Assembly (NCBI GenBank): GCA_018645325.1
Contig: JABGOU010000007.1
Span: 1 to 64,000 of the forward strand
DNA from: Desulfobacula sp.
Lineage (GTDB): Bacteria; Desulfobacterota; Desulfobacteria; Desulfobacterales; Desulfobacteraceae
Direction: 5' to 3'
Length of the DNA: 64,000 bases
Under the pieces are notes generated by a model. It saw only the letters and a program-made list of their open reading frames with translations. It was not told where the DNA came from and did not search any database. A program made the position numbers and the translations under genes. This document shows, in pieces, positions 53,783-62,000 of the stretch. Numbering within the stretch: the first letter of the stretch is position 1; the number at the start of each line of letters is the position of its first letter.

Positions 53783-54100
53783 ATGGCGACAATTGAATTC
53801 AATGGGAAACCTTTCGAAATAGACGAAGATGGATTCCTTCTTGATTATAATACGTATTGTGAGGAGTGGGTTGACTATGTAAAAGGTCAGGAAGGTATTG
53901 AAGAGCTTACTGATGAACATTGGACACTTATAAAAGTTCTCCAAGACTATTATGAAAAAAATGGTATTGCTCCAATGGTTCGTGTTCTTTCCAAGCTGAC
54001 CAAGTTTAAATTAAAACATATCTATGAACTTTTTCCTTCAGGACCAGGAAAAGGTGCATGTAAAATGGCTGGTCTTCCAAAACCAACCGGATGTGTATAG
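53783..54100 (+). CDS. dsrC: DsrC sulfur carrier of dissimilatory sulfite reduction
   Basis: 105 aa. The C-terminal arm CKMAGLPKPTGCV has both conserved cysteines (93 and 104, ten residues between), which separates true DsrC from single-Cys TusE. The start IEFNGKPFEIDEDGFLLDY is typical. DsrC is the co-substrate of DsrAB, forming a trisulfide that is reduced at the membrane, and a proposed disulfide partner of Hdr-like complexes. It follows the hdrA-flx operon and ends at an intrinsic terminator. No dsrAB, dsrMKJOP or tus genes are nearby. Confidence 0.95.
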   Translation: MATIEFNGKPFEIDEDGFLLDYNTYCEEWVDYVKGQEGIEELTDEHWTLIKVLQDYYEKNGIAPMVRVLSKLTKFKLKHIYELFPSGPGKGACKMAGLPKPTGCV

Positions 54101-54133
54101 TAATACCTTTATTCGATATTTGTATTAGTTATT

Positions 54134-54166
54134 AAAGGCTCTGCATGATAAGTGCAGGGCCTTTTT
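54134..54166 (+). terminator. Intrinsic terminator after dsrC
   Basis: A 12-bp stem (AAAGGCTCTGCA with its complement, one G-U pair) and a 7-nt loop are followed by TTTTT. It lies 33 bp after the dsrC stop and separates dsrC from the siroheme-decarboxylase-like gene. Confidence 0.85.
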
Positions 54167-54192
54167 ATATTTTTTGTTCAAGGAGTTGAGAT

Positions 54193-54648
54193 ATGCCTGT
54201 AATTAATGATAAAAACCGAGAGATACTTAATAACATCCAGGTTGATTTCCCTATTGATTCCAGACCCTATAAAATTCTTGCCCAAAAACTTGGTCTTACT
54301 GAAGAAGAGTTGATCAAAAGGATCAACCAAATGAAGAAAGAGATGCTCATAAGGCGTATTGGTGGCAATTTCAGTCCTGACAGACTTGGATACCATTCAA
54401 CCCTTTGTGCGGCCAAAGTCCCTGAGGAGAAAATAACATTATTTACAAAAACAGTTAACGCTTATTCAGGAGTTACCCACAATTATAAACGGGATCATGA
54501 ATTCAATATCTGGTTCACATTTATTGCCCCTTCTGTTGAAATTATCAAGGACAGTCTTAAACAAATACAAAAAATGACCGATGTTGAGACAATACTGAAT
54601 CTACCTGCAACAAGAGTTTTTAAAATCAGTGCCAATTTTAAATTATGA
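54193..54648 (+). CDS. Siroheme decarboxylase subunit (AhbA/AhbB, Lrp/AsnC fold)
   Basis: 151 aa. An N-terminal AsnC-type helix-turn-helix (IDSRPYKILAQKLGLTEEEL, then INQMKKEMLIRRIGGNF) precedes an RAM-like domain with the GVTHNYKRDHEFNIWFT segment. That segment is a signature of AhbA/AhbB and NirD/L/G/H proteins rather than of Lrp regulators. They convert siroheme to didecarboxysiroheme in heme synthesis of sulfate reducers. Usually both subunits are adjacent; only one is seen here. A dedicated regulator is the less likely alternative. AAGGAG precedes the ATG. Confidence 0.78.
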   Translation: MPVINDKNREILNNIQVDFPIDSRPYKILAQKLGLTEEELIKRINQMKKEMLIRRIGGNFSPDRLGYHSTLCAAKVPEEKITLFTKTVNAYSGVTHNYKRDHEFNIWFTFIAPSVEIIKDSLKQIQKMTDVETILNLPATRVFKISANFKL

Positions 54649-55454
54649 AGATATTTAAGGCTGCACTTATCGTTCAAAACTGCATTGCCGGTAATTTTGA
54701 AAAAAATTTAAAATCCACCCTGGACTTAATATCAGCAGCCACCCAAAAAGGTGCAAAATTTATTGTTTTCCCTGAAATGAACCTCACCGGTTATGTTGCC
54801 GGCTCTGATATTAAAAAAATTTCCAGACCCATTACCCGGGATATGGTGAGCCTGTTTTCATCCCTGGCCAATAAATTGGAGTCAACGATACTGGTTGGGC
54901 TTGCAGAAAAAACGCTCAAGGAAAATATATACGCGTCACACCTGGTTTTCAACCCTGACAAATCATTTGAAATATATAGAAAAATTCATACTGCACCCTT
55001 TGAAAAAAAATACTTTACTCCGGGAAATAAAATTAAAATTTTTAAATCTCAAGGACTTAAATTTGGTATCCAACTTTGCTATGATGCCCATTTCCCTGAA
55101 TTATCGCTGGCAATGGCATTAAAGAAAGTAGATGTGATTTTCATTCCCCATGCTTCACCAAGAGGCAGTTCACAAGAAAAATACGAATCCTGGATTCGAC
55201 ACCTGAGAGCAAGGGCTTTTGACAACACAGTTTATATTGCCGCCTGCAATCAAAACGGCAATAACACCAAAAAACTTTTTTTTCCAGGGGTAAGCGTATT
55301 TATAGGACCCGATGGAAATGTTCTCTACAAATCAGTCACTGAAACAGAAGGAATTCATATTATCAATATAAAAAAGAGCGTATTGAATGCTATCAGATCT
55401 CATAAAATGAAATATTTTCTACCCCACCGTCGCAGTGATTTATTTAAATTTTAA
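54645..55454 (+). CDS. Carbon-nitrogen hydrolase (nitrilase superfamily)
   Basis: 269 aa. The catalytic triad is visible: Glu in VFPEMNLTGY, Lys in HTAPFEKKYF (or the preceding RKIHT), Cys in QLCYDAHFPEL. The start overlaps the upstream gene by the ATGA sequence, so it is translationally coupled to it. Substrate is not determined; omega-amidase, carbamoylputrescine amidase-like or amidase activities are all possible. The stop lies 1 bp from the convergent mlaA stop. Confidence 0.85.
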   Translation: MKIFKAALIVQNCIAGNFEKNLKSTLDLISAATQKGAKFIVFPEMNLTGYVAGSDIKKISRPITRDMVSLFSSLANKLESTILVGLAEKTLKENIYASHLVFNPDKSFEIYRKIHTAPFEKKYFTPGNKIKIFKSQGLKFGIQLCYDAHFPELSLAMALKKVDVIFIPHASPRGSSQEKYESWIRHLRARAFDNTVYIAACNQNGNNTKKLFFPGVSVFIGPDGNVLYKSVTETEGIHIINIKKSVLNAIRSHKMKYFLPHRRSDLFKF

Positions 55455-55455
55455 T

Positions 55456-56298
55456 CTATTCTTTTATTTTTTCTTTACGGTTTTGGATATAGGCATTTCG
55501 CATGGCGGCATAAGGATCCAGTGCCGCTCTTTTTAAAGCTTCATAATCACCTATGTGAAATGAAGTCGTATTTATCCTATCAAAGATTTTAATTCCTGAT
55601 GATAATGTCCATGGTTCAAGATAATTGACCGGGGTTAAAAAGCTATCACCAACTATACCTATTAGATCTCTGAGTGTTGATGGTCCAAGTATTGGTAATA
55701 CAATATAAAATCCATTCCCAATGGCATAGCTACCAAGGGTTTGCCCAAGATCCTCATTGGCTGTGTGAAGATCAAATTTGTTTTGGGCAACCTGCACAAA
55801 TCCTATACCGCCAAAAGTTGAATTAATTAAAAAAATCCCAATTTCATTTCCTGCATCTTTGATTTTACCCTGTAAAATGCTGTTAGTGAATCTGACAGGA
55901 AAAATAAGGTTATGAAAGAAACTTTTTATCCCCTTTCGTGCAGGAACGGGCATAATGGCTTTATAACCTTCAGCAATGGGTTTTATTGCTTGAAAAAATA
56001 AAAAATCGTTAAAAGTATACATGAGATAATTAAAATAAAATAATGGATCAGAAAAGGTCTCAGATTCAAAGGTCTCATCAAAATCTTCAAAAATTTCTTT
56101 TTCCAGCTCATCATCTTTATTTATGGGCCTTGCGTTTTGAGCCAAGAACATGGTATCTGGATTATCCAGCGGATAAAAAGACCTGGAAACCGTATCGTTT
56201 GATAAAACAGGTATGATAAAGGTATTATCCTGGGCAAAACAAGTTGATACCTGGATAAAAATAATTGCTAAAATAAAAAATATAGATTTTTTCCCCAT
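55456..56298 (-). CDS. mlaA: MlaA/VacJ-family outer-membrane lipoprotein-like protein
   Basis: 280 aa. A signal peptide (IFFILAIIFIQVSTCFA) is followed by the MlaA domain from about residue 80: FNDFLFFQAIKPIAEGYKAI, NSTFGGIGFVQVAQNKFDLH, and the LPILGPSTLRDLIG block. MlaA removes mislocalised phospholipids from the outer leaflet of the outer membrane and passes them to MlaC. It is the last gene of the mlaE-mlaF-mlaD-mlaA run. A lipobox cysteine (TCFA) is possible but not certain. Confidence 0.88.
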   Translation of the reverse strand: MGKKSIFFILAIIFIQVSTCFAQDNTFIIPVLSNDTVSRSFYPLDNPDTMFLAQNARPINKDDELEKEIFEDFDETFESETFSDPLFYFNYLMYTFNDFLFFQAIKPIAEGYKAIMPVPARKGIKSFFHNLIFPVRFTNSILQGKIKDAGNEIGIFLINSTFGGIGFVQVAQNKFDLHTANEDLGQTLGSYAIGNGFYIVLPILGPSTLRDLIGIVGDSFLTPVNYLEPWTLSSGIKIFDRINTTSFHIGDYEALKRAALDPYAAMRNAYIQNRKEKIKE

Positions 56299-56365
56299 AA
56301 CTGACTATTTCCTTTTATTTCATCCATAATCATCATTTAAAACAAAACTGCAATCAAATGAAAAC

Positions 56366-56818
56366 CTACTTATTATTTTTAATAAAAATTAATTTTCTTA
56401 CAAGAGATTCAATATCAAGGGAGGACTCAGTATTGAATATTTCCTCTCCAGGCCCCAGTATAATATCAGATCCTCCGGGTTGAATATCAATGTATTTTTG
56501 GCCTATTATTCCAGACGTCTTAACCGATGCAATGACATCTTCTGAAAGTTCAATATTTTTATCAATACTAAGCTCTACTTTTGCAAGCAATCGTTCTTTA
56601 TCAATGTTCACCTTAGAAACCATTCCGATCTGTACACCAACCATTTCAATCTTCGCACCTGTTTTAAGCCCGGAGACAGAAGAAAAAAAAGCATAAACCG
56701 GGTATTGTTTATCTTTTACAAAACTGATTTCACCAAGAACAATAAAAAGATATCCTGTGCACAACACACCTATGATGACAAAAAGGCCTACATAAAATTC
56801 AATTTTCCGTTTATCCAT
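56366..56818 (-). CDS. mlaD: MlaD-like MCE-domain protein
   Basis: 150 aa. An N-terminal membrane anchor (FYVGLFVIIGVLCTGYLFIVL) precedes one MCE domain (YPVYAFFSSVSGLKTGAKIEMVGVQIG to ASVKTSGIIGQKYIDI). MlaD forms a hexameric periplasmic ring that binds the MlaEF transporter. AAGGAA lies just before the ATG. Confidence 0.9.
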   Translation of the reverse strand: MDKRKIEFYVGLFVIIGVLCTGYLFIVLGEISFVKDKQYPVYAFFSSVSGLKTGAKIEMVGVQIGMVSKVNIDKERLLAKVELSIDKNIELSEDVIASVKTSGIIGQKYIDIQPGGSDIILGPGEEIFNTESSLDIESLVRKLIFIKNNK

Positions 56819-56851
56819 GGTTTTCCTTAAAATAGATCCGAATAGCTAATA

Positions 56852-57592
56852 TTAAATATCTTTACCAGCGATAAAGTCATTTAAAATTTTGCTTTGCGAA
56901 TCCAGAATATCTTTTTTTGTACCTTCAAATTTTATAATGCCGTCATCCAGCAGAGCAATTCGCTGGACTACATTAAAAATTTCAGGGATATCATGGCTCA
57001 CAATTACAGCTGTAAATTCAAATTTTTTCTGATATTCCTGAATCATTGAATGCACCTTTTTCTTTCTTATGGGATCAAGTCCTGTTGTTGGTTCATCAAA
57101 AAGAACAATTTCAGGATCCATCACAAGTGCCCTTGCAAGTGCCACTCTTTTTCGCATACCGCCGGAAAGTTGTGAGGGAAATTTTTTTTCTATATCAATC
57201 AAACCCAATTGATCCATTCGCTTTAAAACTTTCTTGTTTACCTGGTCTTTTGGAAATCTTGAATTTTCGACCAAGGGTAAGGCAATATTATCATATATGT
57301 TCATAAAATCAAACAAAGCATTGTCCTGAAACATATAGCTCAATTTTTGATAAAATAATTTTATTTTTTTCGGTGATAGCTGACTTAAAGGCTGTCCCTC
57401 AATAAGTATCTGGCCTGAATCCTGCTGAACAAGTCCGATAATATGTTTTAACAAAACAGACTTGCCTGTCCCGCTTTTTCCGATTACAGCAGTAATCTCA
57501 CCTTTGTAAATCGATAAATTGAGTCCCTTTAAAACATGAGACTCTCCAAAGTTTTTACTCACATTAATAAATTGGATTAAAGGGATGGCCAT
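56852..57592 (-). CDS. mlaF: MlaF-like phospholipid ABC transporter ATPase
   Basis: 246 aa from ATG 57592, two bases past the mlaE stop; a TTG at 57604 would extend into mlaE. Walker A AVIGKSGTGKSVLLKHIIG, signature QLSGGMRKRVALARALVMDP, Walker B EIVLFDEPTTGLDP. The tail EGTKKDILDS is typical of MlaF/Ttg2A. It powers lipid transport with MlaE. Confidence 0.92.
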   Translation of the reverse strand: MAIPLIQFINVSKNFGESHVLKGLNLSIYKGEITAVIGKSGTGKSVLLKHIIGLVQQDSGQILIEGQPLSQLSPKKIKLFYQKLSYMFQDNALFDFMNIYDNIALPLVENSRFPKDQVNKKVLKRMDQLGLIDIEKKFPSQLSGGMRKRVALARALVMDPEIVLFDEPTTGLDPIRKKKVHSMIQEYQKKFEFTAVIVSHDIPEIFNVVQRIALLDDGIIKFEGTKKDILDSQSKILNDFIAGKDI

Positions 57593-57594
57593 AT

Positions 57595-58380
57595 TTACAC
57601 CCAAAAAAAAGTAATGATATAATCAAAAATAAATATAGCAATGCAGGAGTGAACAACTGCATTAGTTGTTGACAAGCTTACTCCCCGCGCCCCAAAACCA
57701 CTGTACAGATGAGTATAATAACCTCGGTAACAGCAAATTGTCGTGGTCACTAAAGCAAAGGCAAATGCCTTATAAAATCCTACATTAATATCATGAATTT
57801 TAACACTTTGGATAACAGTGTCCATGTATACATGCTTATTGATGCCCAGCATCATGGAGCCTGAAATAAAACCGCCAAAGATGCCGACAACATCAAAAAG
57901 AGCCGTAAGCAGTGGAAAACTTATAGCAGCAGCAATAATCCGTGGTGAAAACAAAAATCTGACAGGATTTATATGCATGGTTTTAAGCGCATCAATCTGT
58001 TCTGAAATTCTCATGACACCAATTTCCGCCGCCATGGATGATCCTGCCCTTGCAGTTACCATAATCGCTGTAAAAACAGGTCCTAATTCAGAAATCAAGG
58101 TCAAAGATACGGCAGCCCCAAGGGCTGCCTCCGACCCAACTTTGACAAGGGAATAATAACCTTGGAGCCCTAATACCATTCCGGTAAAAAGTCCTGTTAA
58201 AATTATCACAAAAATAGATTTGGTTCCAATAAACCACATATGTTCAATAATCTTGGCAAATTGAAATGGCAGCGTGAAAATATTTGTCACTCCGGAGAAA
58301 CAAAAAAGAATTATTCTGCCAAAGGATTTCAGCAGGTTTATAGTTTTTTCACCAAATTTCTCAATCAATTTATTTAACAT
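57595..58380 (-). CDS. mlaE: MlaE-like phospholipid ABC permease
   Basis: 261 aa, a DUF140-type permease. Five or so hydrophobic segments are present. Family blocks: GTKSIFVIILTGLFTGMVLG, LISELGPVFTAIMVTARAGS, AEIGVMRISEQIDALKTMHI, and CYRGYYTHLYSGFGARGVSL. It pairs with MlaF and MlaD. First gene of the minus-strand mla run; mlaC and mlaB do not appear in it. Confidence 0.92.
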   Translation of the reverse strand: MLNKLIEKFGEKTINLLKSFGRIILFCFSGVTNIFTLPFQFAKIIEHMWFIGTKSIFVIILTGLFTGMVLGLQGYYSLVKVGSEAALGAAVSLTLISELGPVFTAIMVTARAGSSMAAEIGVMRISEQIDALKTMHINPVRFLFSPRIIAAAISFPLLTALFDVVGIFGGFISGSMMLGINKHVYMDTVIQSVKIHDINVGFYKAFAFALVTTTICCYRGYYTHLYSGFGARGVSLSTTNAVVHSCIAIFIFDYIITFFWV

Positions 58381-58551
58381 GGTCTGTATGTATACATAGT
58401 AAACTTAAAAAATTCAAGATTCTAATATTTACAATTAATGATATTTAATTGAATTAAATATAGGTTTTTAAATTGACACGTACATAAAAAAATAATACGT
58501 ATAGTAAGATGATTACATAATATCTTATAAAAGTTATGACAGGAGATAGAG

Positions 58552-59025
58552 ATGGCTCAAAAAATTACTTTAAGTATTCCAGATCTGCTTCATGAAAAAC
58601 TCAAAGAATGGAGAGCTTCTTTCAATCTCTCAAAAATGTTTCAAGAGGTTGTTACTGATGCTATTTTAAAAAAAGAAGAATTCCAAAAACGTTTTTCAAA
58701 AGATTATAATATGTCTGAAATTATTAAACGATTAAAACAGGAAAAATTGATTTGGGAAAGACAATATTATAAACTGGGAAAAGAAGAAGGGCTTCGCTGG
58801 GCAAAAACAGCCCGGTATGAAGATTTTTTATACGTATTGAAATTTGATGACACGTATAAATTGGTTTTTGATTCCCAACTATTTGATTATTTTGATAAAA
58901 TCTATCAATCTGCCGGGCTTGAAAAACTATTAGTTTCAAATTCCTTCACCCATGAAAAAATGTTTATTGATGGTTGGTTTAAAGGAATTTCGGAATTCTG
59001 GAACCATGTAAAGGAAAAATTATAA
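58552..59025 (+). CDS. Putative ribbon-helix-helix protein of unknown function
   Basis: 157 aa. The N-terminus KITLSIPDLLHEKLKEWRAS reads as a ribbon-helix-helix (CopG/MetJ-like) beginning, followed by a helix FNLSKMFQEVVTDAILKKEE. The remainder is charged and aromatic, with no motif I recognise. AGGAG lies upstream of the ATG. It ends 2 bp before the activase gene, so they form one operon. A DNA-binding regulator of the pair is the simplest guess, but the C-terminal 100 residues are unexplained. Confidence 0.55.
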   Translation: MAQKITLSIPDLLHEKLKEWRASFNLSKMFQEVVTDAILKKEEFQKRFSKDYNMSEIIKRLKQEKLIWERQYYKLGKEEGLRWAKTARYEDFLYVLKFDDTYKLVFDSQLFDYFDKIYQSAGLEKLLVSNSFTHEKMFIDGWFKGISEFWNHVKEKL

Positions 59026-59027
59026 TT

Positions 59028-62000
59028 ATGGCATCCTTTTCTAATATTCTTGGTATTGATGTTGGATCTGTTTCTATTCATATAATAGTGCTAACCCAAA
59101 AAGGAGATATTGTTCATACTGATACTTGTTGCCATCATGGTGAGGTTAAACAATGTCTTTCAAATTTAATCAGGCGTATTGATTTACGTGACATAAACTA
59201 TGCGGCTGCAACCGATGCCACCCCTTCTTTTATCAAAACACAACGTTTTTATGATGAGCACATGACGATTATACGGGCGGCCAGATATTATAATAAAATA
59301 TTTGACGCAATTTTACACATCGGTGGTGAAAAATTTTCATTGAGCAGATTTGATCTCAGACAAAATTATATCGGGACCAAACACAATACATCCTGTGCTG
59401 CCGGTACAGGAAGTTTCCTTGATCAACAGGCAAGAAGGTTAAACCTGTTGGGAGGATCATGTGAACTTAGTATAAAAGCCCTTTCAAATATTAAAAAAAT
59501 TCCTGATATTGCAACCCGGTGTGCAGTTTTTGCCAAAACAGATCTCATACATGCCCAGCAGGAAGGATATAGTATTGAACAAATCTGTGATGGACTATGT
59601 TACGGGCTTGCAAAAAATATTTCAAATACAATTTTCAAATATAAACATTTTGAGGAAAAAATTATTTTTTGCGGTGGGGTTTCTAAAAATATATCTGTTA
59701 AAAAACATCTTGAGAAAATCACTGGTTATAATTTTATCATTGATTCAAACTCAATATTTTATGGTGCAACAGGAGCTGCACTCTGCTTATTGGATGAAAT
59801 TATTTCTAATAAAAAAATTGATAAAACAAACTTTTTGTCGACAAAAGATTTTTTTATTTCAGCAACAAAAGAAAATCTTTTGTCTTATCCAGGACTTGAT
59901 CTTAAACTTTCAGAGTTTCCTGATTTTAGCTGCTTTTCCTCCTATGAGATTGAAGATGTTGAAGCTGATATTTATCAAAATCCAGCCACAGTCTCTATAA
60001 CTAAAGGATATTTAGGTATAGATGTAGGATCAACAAGCACCAAAAGCATCCTCATCAATCAGGACGGGATACCTATTGCAGGATTTTATACAAAAACTGC
60101 TTCAAGACCTGTGAAGGCAATTCAAAAGATTTTTAAAGCCCATGATCAGTTTTTCAATTCTTATGGAATTAAAATAAAAATTAATGGGTGCGGTACAACA
60201 GGCTCCGGACGAAGAATCAGTGGTAAAATTATTGGTGCAGATATTGAACCCGATGAAATAACAGCCCATGCAACAGCCGCAGTTAATTTGAATAATGATG
60301 TGGATACCATTATTGAAATCGGTGGACAGGATGCCAAATTTACCTTGCTCAAAGACGGCATGGTTACCTCTTCTGTCATGAACACAGTATGTGCCGCCGG
60401 CACTGGAAGTTTTATAGAAGAACAGGCCTTAAAATTAGATTGCCCCTTACCTGAATATTCTGAACGTACACAGGGAGTGTCATCACCTGTCGCAAGTGAC
60501 AGATGTACTGTTTTTATGGAAAGGGATATTAATTATTATTTTGCACAGGGCTATGAGAAAAATGAAATTCTTGCTTCGGTTTTACATTCTGTAAGGGATA
60601 ACTATCTGACAAAAGTGGCCAATATAGGTAAAATAGGCAATTGTATTCTTTTTCAAGGTGCAACCGCTAAAAACAAGGCACTTGTTGCTGCATTTGAACA
60701 AAAATTAAAAAAACCCATTCATGTCTCAAAATATTGTCACCTGACAGGCGCCCTTGGTGTGGCATTATTATTAAAAGAAAAACAGACCCAGAGCTCCAAT
60801 TTTCGAGGATTTGATCTATGGAAACAAGAGATTCCTGTCCGCATGGAAACTTGCGATTTATGCACAAACCATTGCAAATTAACGATTGCAGACATTAAAG
60901 GTAAAACAATTGCATATGGTTTCCTGTGTGGGAGAGATTATCAAACAAATAAAGTGATTCCAAAGAAAAATACCTATAATCTGTTAAAAATAAGAAAATT
61001 TGCCCTTCCAAAAACTGAAGAAAGAACAATTAAGCATAATTTTACTATTGGTATTCCAAATGCACTCCACTTATATGAAGACAACTATTTCTGGATTCAT
61101 TTTTTTTCAAGGCTTGGTATAAAAACAAAAACAAGTTCAAATCTTAAAAATCCAGTTAAATTAGGAAAAACGATTGCAAGAGCTGAATTTTGTGCTCCTG
61201 TGGTTTCTCTGCATGGTAATATTAAGTATTTAATGGATAAAGTAGACTATTTATTTTTGCCCTTCTATTTTGAAGAAAGACCAAAAGAGGAAAATAAACG
61301 GCGACAGCATTGCTACTATACACAATTTGCTCCATCAATTATATCCTGTCTGACGGATATCGATGAAAAAAGAATAATATCTCCGATTATAAAATACCTT
61401 TATACTAATTTTCATACCAAACTGGAATTATATAAATCATTGAAAAAAATATCATCTGATTTTCTATTTTCATTTTTTGATATTTCAGCTGCATATGATA
61501 GTGCGTTGGAATTTAAAAAAAACACCCAGATAAACTGGAAAACTTTATATCCCAAATATAAATCCAAAGGCTCAAATATTAATATTCTTCTTTTGGGTAG
61601 GCCTTACACTGTTTTAACTGAAAACATGAATAACAATATCCCCCAACTTTTTGAAAATCTTGGGGTAAAAACTTTTTTTCAAGATATGCTTGATTTTGAT
61701 ACCTGGGATTTTTCCCAAATAAACCCTTTGTTAAAAGAGATTCACTGGAAATATGCAGCACAAATTCTAAAAGCGACATATATTGCTGCATCATCTGATC
61801 ATCTTTACCCGGTATATATCAGCTCATTTAAATGCTCTCCAGATTCTTTTGCCATTGATTATTTTAAGCAGATAATGGAAAATTTCCATAAGCCCTACCT
61901 TGTACTTGATCTGGATGAACATGATTCCAGTGTTGGGTATGAAACAAGGATTGAAGCTGCTGTACAGTCTTTTCAAAATCACAACGCCACAATATCCAAA

